Shown: piece after piece, positions 55,531 to 64,000 of the stretch
How positions within the stretch are numbered: the stretch's first letter is position 1
Layout: each line of letters opens with the position of its first letter
DNA from: Gracilaria domingensis
Lineage: Eukaryota > Rhodophyta > Florideophyceae > Gracilariales > Gracilariaceae
Assembly (NCBI GenBank): GCA_022539475.1
Contig: VCMS01000029.1
Location: forward strand, 310,001 to 374,000
Length of the DNA: 64,000 nucleotides
Reading direction: 5' to 3'
The notes under the pieces: generated by a model
The model's input: only the letters and a program-made list of their open reading frames with translations
What the model was told of the DNA's origin: nothing
Databases searched by the model: none
Position numbers and translations under genes: made by a program

Positions 55531-55607
55531 CGTGATCCGTGCCATCCACATCCTCGCGTTCTACTCCGGCGGAGTAGAACGCGAGGATGTGGATGGCACG
55601 GATCACG
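55531..55607. repeat. perfect palindrome, 38-bp arms
   Basis: 55531-55568 (starting cgtgatccgtgccatcc, ending gttctactccg) is exactly inverted at 55570-55607 around a single base. It includes and extends past the outer end of the right arm, so the terminal 30 bp of the arm exist here twice, back to back. Confidence 0.85.
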
Positions 55608-55938
55608 ACGGTAACGATAGGTCGGACGGCGGAGGCGCGGCGGCGGCGGCGGAGGGAAGAGATTTATTTTTCTGTGCGAGATTGGACAGGTGTACAGCGT
55701 ACAACGTTGCGAAACCTCAGGTTTATAACCAGTGGTAGATAATACGAGAAGTACACCCTTGTGTTGAGGTCGACGTGTACCTACGTTCCTTTTTGAACGA
55801 AAGCACGTGATTTAAACTCAAATTATATTCTCCATTCTCAACTTGACGTCGATCTTGACTGTCGTTTGACCTCCTTCTCCCCTCCAATGACCTTCTTTTG
55901 CCGTCTTTGTCGTCGTTTCTCCTTCATTTCTTCTTCCC
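55608..55938. other. no gene; gcggcgg-rich then AT-rich spacer
   Basis: Begins with a short GGC-repeat run (gcggcggcggcgg, about 55638) and continues as ordinary spacer to the Plavaka-like gene. Confidence 0.35.
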
Positions 55939-57844
55939 ATGATCTTCTACTGTACACATAAGAAGCGTGGGTGCCCGTTCGTTACTCGCCGAGGAGTGCT
56001 ATCTCTTCAACAGCATGTTAACCGTTGCCCGTTTCGTCTGAAAGCAGCGCTGGAAGATGAAAATAGGCGGCCCATTCGGAGAAGCAAGCGTCTCAAGCTT
56101 TCCGCGCCCGCGCCCGCATCTTCCGAAACGGTCACTGCCCCTTGTCGCCTTCCCGAGCCTCCGGTGTCCGAGGACATCGTCGACCCCACTCCGTGCGCCC
56201 CTCTCATTCCGGACACTTCGCATTGTGTTTCTCCTTCCCCGGGTCCCGCGGCATTAGAGCGAGAACACGGAAGCAGTCCACGCCCAGTGCCTTCTGAGGA
56301 GGCCCTCGGTGATTTGCATATGGATTATCTCACGGTTTGTCTGGCTTCAGTAGCTTCCGACCTTGGTCATCGTGAAGCAGACGAGCTAATTGGGCTACTT
56401 CGGGACCCGCGATTCTCGCAAAAGCGATTCAACGAGACCATAACAAGTTCTAAGCGCTGTACAGAACTGAAGAACGCCATTTTCGAACGATACGCCTCAA
56501 AAGACGGTTTCAATCGAAGAACTGTCTCGCCAGAAGGATGTAAGTTCAGCGCCACCCTCTACACGAGAGACCCCCGTTCAGACACTTGTGAAACAGCTCC
56601 AGTTGGCTAACAACGAAAACACATTCTTCCACCCTATACCTCAGACCCACTCCACGAAAATATCTCACCCCATGTCCGGCTCTCTCGCAAGAGACGCCAC
56701 CTCGAAACTTAAGGAAATGGTCATGGGCTCTTTGGATAGTAGAATAGTGTGGTACTCCCAAGAAATAAGTTACAGTGAATCTTTCGTAGGTATTCTGCAT
56801 GTATACACCGATAAGTCTTCAACAACTCTAAAGCAAACATCGGTTACCGCCTGTACTCTTCACCTCATATTTCTCAACTTCTCCGACGAGCTACGCCGTA
56901 AGCGCATCCGTGATGACCTCACAGTAGTGGCATACTTTCCTACAACACTGGTACAGGTTTTCGCATCTGAAGCAGACGCAATGCCATTCGTTTCTAGCAA
57001 GTCTCTACGCGATTCCAGGATGCACATCCTTCAAGAATCTCTTCGTCAAGTCCTGTAGCAAATTATACATCTAATGCAGAAAGGTTTTCAGTTCATCGGC
57101 GAAGACGCAGTATATCGAGTGTGCCATCCTCAGCAAGTTTTTGTGCCGATATTCTGAGGCTAAGTACATTCTGTCTACTCTTCATAGGAGCCAAACGGAA
57201 AGCCCTTGTCATAGATGCAAAGCCCCTCCCTCATCTTTAGGCGGTAATGTTCTTACGTCATTCACTGGACTCTCCCAAAACCACACTAAAAGCGTCAGAA
57301 AGACATACTTAGTTATTCTCGAATATGCAAAGAAAGGCGAAGGAGAAACAAACTTACGTCGTACACGGGAGACGAGATCCAAGTCGGATATTTTCATGCG
57401 TTCCAATTCCATATCTCTCATTCTCTCGTCCATCAAAATCGCCTTGACCGTAAGATTCATCCAGGGGTTATTTCTATGCAGTCTGTTCGAAACAAGGAGA
57501 GCTCGCTTCGAACAGTTACGCAACTTGCATCTCGGCATATTGAAACTGATTAATATTCCAGAAATCGAGAGACTGTAGTCAGAGACCCTAAGCACTGCAA
57601 TAGAATCATCATGTTTCTATTGCAGTGCTTAGAGCGGATGATCCGCGTCACGTTCATTTCGAACGATACGTACTCAAATCCAGAACTTTACAAACGCAAA
57701 TCTATCTTCCATGCAATGCAACTTTTCTGTCAGAAGTTTGCCTTTAGATTTGTCCACGACGAAGAAAGGCAGGTTACTGAATGGAACCTTCACCAAGGCA
57801 GATCTCCTTTGAATGATGGAGGCCAAAGCATACAAAGACATTGA
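55939..57844 (+). pseudogene. Plavaka-like (CACTA-related) transposase, decayed
   Basis: ATG 55939 opens a C2H2-like zinc finger (CTHKKRGCPFVT ... HVNRCPFR), a basic PIRRSKRLKL signal and an acidic/Pro linker. A frameshift near 56590 follows, then frame 56588-57058: SLDSRIVWYSQEISYSESF, HVYTDKSSTTLKQTSVTACT, DELRRKRIRDDLTVVAYFPT, matching the Y-[ST]-D-K-T and R-R-K...V-x-A-Y-[LF]-P-T core of Plavaka transposases. After a stop at 57058, GFQFIGEDAVYRVCHPQQVF and, shifted, PCHRCKAPPSS (the CxxC module that follows in the family) appear. Frame 57611-57844 may be a further piece. DNA cut-and-paste transposase in origin; several frameshifts and stops make it dead. Family recognised by motif order only. 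Confidence 0.5.
57588..57632. repeat. perfect 18-bp hairpin
   Basis: ctaagcactgcaatagaa (57588-57605) and ttctattgcagtgcttag (57615-57632) with a nine-base loop, inside the 3' part of the Plavaka-like gene. Possibly a footprint of an inversion or a foldback duplication. Confidence 0.8.
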
Positions 57845-59215
57845 CATATTTTTCCTTTTATGATGGAATTCTTTGAAATCTGATGGGGAGCGCAGGACAC
57901 GGCCCCAATCAGAAAAATTTTCTCTCAGTACTCGGACGTTGCTTGGAATAATTATAGGTGCATTAGTGGGCCATGATGTAATGAAAGCTCTATTTCGTCT
58001 CTTCGGTGGCAGATTGAAGCCTCCAAATGCTGCTCGACAACGTAGTCGGCAGCAATTCATAGCTCTGGAAGTGGAACTCTGAAGTTTTATAACGGCTCTT
58101 AACAGAAGAAGAACTAACACCTTTGGCAGCATTTTACGGTATCTCCACAACACGCCGATTTATATCTTCTCTTGTATTGTTGCTGACAGGCCTTGTTACC
58201 GAGAGGCGAAGCGATAGGAGTTCAATATTGGAACTATTGTCATGTGCTACAAGCCCAAGCATGCCGGGCTGAAGGGTTTTCATAACTACCATATGTTTTG
58301 CTTTCAACTACCACTCTGGTTGCGTTTTTCTTCCATAGATTTTTATACTGAATGAATTTAGCATATAGGAGCTGCTACAGCCCCCGTTCTCTAAACCTGT
58401 GAGGATCATGTAGTAGTTAGCTGATCAAAACTCCATTTGGTTCTTTTAGTGTTCCGCAGAGAAATCCACTACCACTATAATTCAGGGATTCTATGATCGT
58501 TGAAGGCCTTCTTTGCTGTTTACCAGCCCGTCAGAACGAACCAATTAAATTTCGATATTAGCGTAAAAAGCCAGAGCCGATGGGCTCATGCTAGACGATA
58601 TTACCTCATCTACATCATCGGTGAATTTGTATCTTCACCGAAAACAAGAGTGGCGAGTATTTTAAGTAGCTACCTACTGTCATCACTCTGTTTGTCTGCA
58701 GCTCATCCCGGCGCATTACCACTTTCGTGCGTGAGAGTGTTGAGGCGCTCTCGTAGTTCGTCACCGTGCTGCTCTGAGCAGTGTAAATAGTGTAGTTTGT
58801 CAATAAGTACACAACTTGTAGCAAACACATGGTCGTGAGTTTTTTTTACTAGATGAGCATCATTTGGATACGAAAACTAGTTGAGTCTTGTCTAATGAAT
58901 GTATATTGTGCTTGCAACAAAAACACTGTGAGTAATGCATCAAACTGTGTTTTGGGAGGTTTGGAAACGCTGCAAAACGGTTTAAAAATTTGTCTGTGAA
59001 CAGGTGGTTGTAGTGGATTTAGACTTATGCGAGTAATCACTGCGCTCTCGAATTGTGCTTTTTAAGAGCTTATAATACTCGAGATATACTCTCATTGATG
59101 TATAGCCGGCGTTGTATATACAGCTCTTTTACCTCCCGCCAATCCACGTGGCCAGCAGCGTTCACGTGTTGGCGGGCAGGTGCACCGTAATGAGTGCGGG
59201 AAGTGTGGAGGAAGG
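57845..59215. other. no recognisable gene
   Basis: About 1.4 kb with short frames on both strands (for example 57674-58153 minus). Some may be the C-terminal remains of the Plavaka-like gene. No family is recognised. Confidence 0.3.
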
Positions 59216-59599
59216 TGTTTTGGGAGGTCTCTGCATGGTGCCAAAATATGGCCAGAACGTGCGCGTGGGCGTGGGGGGGGGGTCGGTTGGGTTAGGGTGG
59301 CTACCCTAACACAACCGGACCCCCCCGTCCGCGGGCACGTTTTGGCCGGTTTTCTAAAAAATGTGCTTTTTCATGCCTGCGGGCGGGGGGGTCGGTCGTG
59401 TTAGGGTAGGTACCCTAACACGACCGGACCCCCCCGCCCGCGGGCACGTTTTGGCCGATTTTTGAAAAATGTACGATTTTATGCCCGCGGGCGGGGGGTT
59501 CCGGTCGTGTTAGGGTACCTACCCTAACACGACCGACCCCATCCACCCGCGGGCACGTTTTCGCCTCATTCTGGTAGCGTCCACAGACCTCCTAAAACA
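59216..59599. repeat. MITE-like element with tandem palindromes
   Basis: Bounded by tgttttgggaggtct (59216) and its near-perfect inverse cagacctcctaaaaca (59584-59599). Inside, a 109-bp unit occurs three times (gggcacg at 59333, 59442 and 59551). Each unit carries a palindrome, e.g. cggtcgtgttagggta / taccctaacacgaccg (59393-59408 and 59411-59426). The palindromes are flanked by runs of G and of C, with gttaggg and ccctaac in their stems. No ORF. Confidence 0.75.
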
Positions 59600-60186
59600 C
59601 ACACCGCACGCAACGCCAGCCAAAACGTAGCGCATGCTGTTCGAGCTGAAGCGCCTCGCTGACGCGCGCGAGGGCGCGCATTCCCGTGCGCGGCGCACTC
59701 CGCGCGCGGCTGTCTCGCGCCGCAGAGCTGTGCGTCGTCGATGTGACGTGGCGCGCGACGCCTTCCAATGTGCGCATGTTGCGCGCTTCAGTCATTTTAT
59801 GCGCGCTGTACGTGCAGTACAATTGCACTAGGCTCCTTCGCGCTCCACCCCCGCGTGCACTTCCGCGTGGGGATCGCTGCCGTTGCCCGTCATCACTGGC
59901 ACCCTGCCATACCGCCCGTAAACCACGCCCTCCGTTCGCTCACGGACCTCGCTTCCAGCCTCCCGAACTTTCGCGCGCGCCACTCGTTCACCGTCGCCGC
60001 CATCCCGCCGTGAGTCGTCGTCGACGCCGCGTCTCGCGCCGATTTGCGTGCTGCTACTGCTGGCTGCCAGAGCCCTCGCGTTGCCGTCGCTGCTGTAGTG
60101 ACAGCAGCAAAACCCGCAGCTATTCCAGTTTCTCTACCTGGGCGCGGGAGGCCCGGACCTCTTCTTTCGGCACCCGAACGAGGCCC
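59600..60186. other. GC-rich region, CpG-dense
   Basis: Base composition changes to GC-rich with many CGCG sites. Open frames here are probably a by-product of composition. It could include the 5' part (signal peptide) and promoter of the lectin gene, but I see no clear signal. Confidence 0.35.
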
Positions 60187-61614
60187 ATCGCCGCCGGTGA
60201 CCCCGTCTCCGACGGGTTTCAGCTGGGCACGACCATGATCACGCGCAGCCGCACCGGTCGCGACGTGGTCCTCCTCATGTCGGCGAGCCAGTCAAATTAA
60301 GCGCTGTTCTACAACGACATTGCCACCGATACGCAAAACTTCAACGGCTACTTCGACGTGGAGTTAGATACCGTGCGCGATTCGCATGACCCTGCCAATG
60401 GTATGGACTTCTTCTTTTTGTGGGACCGCCCGAGGTTAGGCTATGCCATGGGTATTGCGCATATATTTGTGGGGCTTGGCATCATTATCGACACCTTTTC
60501 CAACTCTCGAACGCGAAATGTGGCCCATATGTACGTTTATGGGTCGGACGGAACCAAGCAATGAAAGCCTGACACCGATGGCGCGGATACCAAGCTTTTC
60601 GAGGGCTGCTCGCTTGAGATGAACCACCCGATTCGCGTGTAAGTCCAGCTGCTCGGTGGCAATCTTCACGTGGGCGTCGCTATGAACCCACGCGCCCCAC
60701 AACGCTGGCATACGTGCTTCAAGGTTTGGGGTGTGCAGCTGCCATTCTCTGGTGGTGGCTTCCTCGCACTACCTGCTGAGACCGGCCATTTCTTTGCCAA
60801 TCATGAGGTCCATGACGCCGTCTTAATTCATGAATCCGCTCAGGTTGCCCACACTTATCGATCCGACTACTATTCGCAGCAGTATGGCGCCGGTTCTGCT
60901 TCCGGAACTACGGACCGACCACCGTGGTCAGTGACAGCAACAACAGCGGAAACAGCATCAACAACAGCAGCAGAGCGATAATTCGCGCGGCTACGTGCCG
61001 CCGGCTTTCAATGGTAGCTCCAGTGGTGTAGCAATGACAGCACCGCCCCTGCTCCGCCTCCGCATCGCACCGATCTGAACCCTACCGCGCGCATGCACCG
61101 CAGAGAGGACGCCACCTCGTCGATCTCAGGCTCTTCAGACCTGCAGGTGTACGAGGTGTACAACTCTATGACGTCCATTTTCAAGGGCCTCGGCGACGAG
61201 AATGCGCAAGAAAGAAAGCTTCGACTGGAGGGTGTGCGCCAAATCATTGCGCAACTCATTCGCGAGATGGAGAAACAAAAGGGCGACATGTGGCAGTTGG
61301 TGGCCGTTTTGAAACCTCTTAAGGCTACTGCAGGCGACTTGTCGCGTGCTTCGGGCAGGTTTTCTAGCCAGTTGCAAGGCCTTCATAACTCGCGGCGTGC
61401 GCTTAAGTAGAAGACGCATAACATTTCTGATTCGCATGATGATCTGAACGAGGAGTTGGTGGATCATCACGAGAGCATCACCGAGCAGTCTCCTGGCGGA
61501 AGTGGTACCCTTATCATGTTCGTAATCATTCAAGCGCTTTTGAGAGTTGGCGTATACCATGTCAATAAGATGTCGTTGGCCGTGCGGAAAGTGCATCGAA
61601 TGGTCTAACACCAC
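60187..61614 (+). pseudogene. L-type lectin (ERGIC-53/VIP36-like) pseudogene with coiled coil and membrane anchor
   Basis: Leguminous-type lectin fold of ER-Golgi cargo receptors, which bind high-mannose glycoproteins: DVVLLMSASQSN, ALFYNDIATDTQNFNGYFDV, GMDFFFLWDRP, GLGIIIDTFSNSRTRNVAHM, TKLFEGCSLEMN, LLGGNLHVGVAM, RWHTCFKVWGVQLP and ETGHFFANHEVHDAVL. A Gln-rich linker, a coiled coil (ERKLRLEGVRQIIAQLIREM) and a hydrophobic anchor (GTLIMFVIIQALLRVGVY) with a short basic tail follow, the ERGIC-53 order. In-frame stops: TAA 60298, TGA 60562, TAA 60640, TAA about 60979 and TAG about 61408, with a frameshift pair around 60960-61080. The true N-terminus is not defined. Confidence 0.65.
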
Positions 61615-62110
61615 GAGAAAATCTTACTGCCAGCCTTTGGGCGACATCATTGGCACGTCGAGGGAAACAAGATTATCCTGAAAAGCCGTCACTGATGCAC
61701 TCTATCGTCGTCATCAGAATGTGGTCGCCGGTTCCGAGTTCAGACCATTAGCTTTCTGTTCTTCTTTTATACACATGCACCCCGGTGATGATGCAGAGTT
61801 AACGCGCTTTCATTCGGCATGAACAGATGGAACACATGCGTCTGGTGCTCACCCAAGGTCTCAAGCACAGCATCCCCCAACGAGTAACTACCGACGCGTA
61901 CACCGCACGCATGTAAAGGCGATTACAACTAGCTTCAGTTGCGTTCAAAGCTTACTTGGATTACCTAGAATGAGCTAAAAGGGACCGCGCTTCCAAGTGA
62001 GTGGCGCGCGATTGAGTTATTCATAGTCGTTGGACGGTCACCAGGTAGATACGTAAACACACAGATTAGCCGAACCTCTTGCCTAACTGCCTAAGCTCTA
62101 CTTTTCAACC
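61615..62110. other. intergenic region, no gene seen
   Basis: About 500 bp between two convergent gene relics. No RNA fold, repeat or ORF is recognised. Confidence 0.35.
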
Positions 62111-64000
62111 TCAAAAGCCCCAGCCTAAACTATGATCACGAAATGCCAACGCCGTGCATAGTTTAATTGCAACGGATCGCACCCAAGGCTCGGAATCTTC
62201 GTTCCGAGACCTCTGGATCGCAATTAGCGTGTCCTCTACAATCACACCCTTCATTGCCGTAGAATCCTTGGAAACGTTGACCAAGTGATCAAGAATTGTT
62301 AACCCACTATTCTTAGCACTTTATACTTGGGTTCGTGAATGCCGTTTTTGCTGAGGTTTACTAATCGTTTAATCAATGCCTCAGTGCGCTCCAGGGAGTT
62401 TCTAAATTGCAGTTCATGTTTGGAGAAACGTTCGGACAACTTCTCAATGGCTTGAAGTACAGTTAGTCGAATGTCCCAATCGTTCTGCATCAGTTCTTCA
62501 AACACACACAGCAAATTAAGTACGTGTTCTTCTAGCTTCTCAACGCCCGCCACCCCTGTGATTGAAGATTGCAGGCACTGAATCGCTGCTTTGCACAATA
62601 GCTTTTGCGACTTTCGCGCTTTGTTCCAAGCATCAACAGCATCTGCATCAGACCCAGTTTCCCACACCATCTGTGACACATTTGGTACGCTAGCGTTTAC
62701 ATCCGACGAGTTTGGAGACACGAGCTCTGACAAGTGGTCCCTGACTTTCTCGTACATGCAAACGGTTTCTCGGTGTTAACCAGCACCTTCCTCGCCGCAT
62801 CAATTGCTGCAATTCGATAATCCTTCTTCCCTCGATCAGATTCGGACAGCACAGGCTGCACAACAGCTACGCTCCTCCGCACGACTCCCACAAAGATGCG
62901 CTTGAACAGAAATCTGCCAAAGACCCAATGGCCTCAATTGCAACATGCTGTCCTTTCCAAATATGACCTGGAAGCACCGCTAACAACGTTTTTGCGCTTC
63001 GCGACATGTACTGTACATCGACAATGTCATTTGAAGCGTTCGTGAGGTCCCCTAGCGTGGCTGCGGCGTTCCTTTTCACGCGGTACTGAGCAGAAGTAGA
63101 TAGCCGTTGCTCACATATTTCAACAATCGCCTTTGCGTACAAACGAAGCCCGGCCTGAGTACTTGGCGCACCTTTATTCCAGGCGTCTTTCCAGTTCTTG
63201 CTGTCATCTCCTCCGTCGTCGTCTGTTTCAGGGCGCCCCATGTATGCGAAGGGCCGTATAGAGCTTGCGTGCTGCTGGTCGTATCGGGCGCCATCCGACA
63301 CAACCCAGCAGCGAGAGACGAGGCAAGCGCGCGATCCCGAGGATACTCCGATGTGGCCTTCTTGCTAATTTTGTTGCAATACTTTGCAACTTCATCGACG
63401 CGGCACAACTTTGAACCTCTGCCAGCGGCCTTGCACCATGCCTTTCGAAGCATTGCGTTGCGCTCCATGCCCGCAGCGCTTGCCGCTGAAAACTGCAGCT
63501 TTGCAGCATATGGTTCCATGCCCACTGCTCTGGATTGCAGAACGCTCGACATCAACCTTGCCGTCGCTGCACGCGTAGGAATTCCCACTCCTACGCGAGC
63601 CAATCGTGCCAGATTCGGAACCACCTCCGCCGCGATTGTCTCGTCAACTTGCCCTATGAGCCTTTCAATCGACTCGATCAAAGAGGACGAGGACATACTC
63701 GATGCAGTGACCAGAGCGTTTTGCAGCTCCTCCGGTGAGGCTACATGATACTCCGCGTAGTTTAAGATTTGCGGCTCGAGCTCTGTCGCAACGTCCAACA
63801 GATTCGCGATCAAATCCGGCACAGACGACCGCAAGGCCGTTCCTCCATGTCGTGTGATCTCGGACAGAGTCTTTGACACGAGCGCTCTCACCTCCTCGGC
63901 GCTGTGTGTGAAGGACGTCATAAGCACAGACAGTACAACGTCAACGGCTTGAGCCGATTCCTCTTCACCCAAATAGTTTGGATTACGTAGATATATCGAA
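62111..64000 (-). pseudogene. ECM29-like proteasome adaptor, 5' partial, frameshifted
   Basis: HEAT-repeat protein of the ECM29 type, which tethers the 26S proteasome. The 5' end lies beyond the right edge. Frame 63972-about 63290 gives VRALVSKTLSEITRHGG, LEPQILNYAEYHVASPEEL, VVPNLARLARVGVGIPTR, YAAKLQFSAASAAGMERNAM and KISKKATSEYPRDRA. Then, shifted, DDGGDDSKNWKDAWNKG, STSAQYRVKRNAAATLGDL and VLPGHIWKGQHVAIEAIG (62867-63301). Shifted again come KKDYRIAAIDAARKVL (62697-62891), then 62757-62299, and a last shifted piece to TGA at 62111. The paired RxxxKRxAA and L-P-G-x-x-W-K-G-x boxes are ECM29-like. Four frame changes make it a pseudogene unless the assembly has indel errors here. A generic importin-type HEAT protein is the main alternative. 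Confidence 0.55.

Larger units (their letters stand above)
53812..55562 (-). repeat. right arm of large inverted repeat
   Basis: Reverse-complement copy of 47648-48940, longer because an internal unit (starting gcacctgtaactcgtgag at 54400) is repeated: a second copy starts near 54725 (period about 325 bp) and a partial third near 55143. Outer end: catcctcgcgttct at 55549-55562. It also contains ORFs found in the left arm (54165-54377 minus, 53821-54113 plus, 54815-55174 plus). Confidence 0.7.

Noticed and set aside
59634..60300. Arg/Ala/Ser-rich frames up to 204 codons before the lectin
   Set aside because: GC-rich composition explains their openness; only the part from about 60187 shows lectin homology.
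60630..60660. gtgtaagt in the lectin as a 5' splice site
   Set aside because: Homology continues in frame directly across the site, so there is no intron; the TAA is a stop.
853..64000. Stop-codon reassignment or programmed readthrough, suggested by genes with in-frame stops but no frameshift
   Set aside because: All three stop codons occur at such places, many neighbours also have frameshifts, and the one intact gene ends normally. Pseudogene decay is simpler.
1..64000. CRISPR arrays, rRNA, bacterial operons
   Set aside because: None seen; gene content is eukaryotic and the direct repeats present do not have repeat-spacer form.

Overview
The window is nuclear DNA of a eukaryote: a transposon graveyard with a few host genes and host-gene relics. 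The host-like sequences (ketopantoate-reductase-like protein, ribulose-phosphate 3-epimerase, ERGIC-53/VIP36-type lectin, ECM29-type proteasome adaptor, HAD phosphatases) are eukaryotic, and none shows a convincing intron. The transposon mix (Ty3/gypsy including a chromovirus, DIRS-like tyrosine-recombinase retroelements, PIF/Harbinger, pogo, Plavaka-like) together with compact intronless genes suggests to me a red alga of the Chondrus type. An oomycete or another protist cannot be excluded without a search.

Layout. 1-6.9 kb holds host-like genes: a 5'-cut 2OG-Fe(II) dioxygenase-like gene, two tail-to-tail HAD phosphatase relics, one intact ketopantoate-reductase-like gene (minus strand), a 5'-truncated epimerase fragment, a degenerate tandem repeat and a coiled-coil gene. 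6.9-11.1 kb is a decayed DIRS-like element (gag, RT-RNase H, tyrosine recombinase). 11.2-15.4 kb is a Ty3/gypsy chromovirus. 16.6-18.0 kb is a pogo transposase (minus). 19.0-23.6 kb is a second Ty3/gypsy element (minus). 23.8-26.6 kb is a PIF/Harbinger element with convergent transposase and NAM/trihelix-like ORF. 27.7-28.4 kb is another Harbinger-type transposase (minus). 30.1-35.0 kb is a third Ty3/gypsy copy, split by a pogo fragment and small repeats. 35.4-37.4 kb is a second two-ORF Harbinger element. 37.6-38.4 kb is gypsy debris with a primer-binding site. 38.8-42.3 kb is a second DIRS-like element that abuts a Gag-like gene on the opposite strand.

43-47.6 kb and the interior of the next block are mostly unrecognised. 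47.65-55.56 kb is bounded by arms of about 1.3 and 1.75 kb in inverted orientation. The arms carry conserved hairpins and short ORFs and flank about 4.9 kb that includes a broken coiled-coil gene. 55.9-57.8 kb is a decayed Plavaka-like transposase. 59.2-59.6 kb is a compact palindromic tandem repeat with terminal inverted repeats. The last 4.4 kb is more GC-rich and holds two host-gene relics: an L-type lectin with coiled coil and membrane anchor, and an ECM29-like HEAT-repeat protein running off the right edge.

Nearly every coding region carries in-frame stops (TAA, TAG and TGA) or frameshifts. I therefore annotate most as pseudogenes. The ketopantoate-reductase-like gene is the only clearly intact, recognisable complete host gene.
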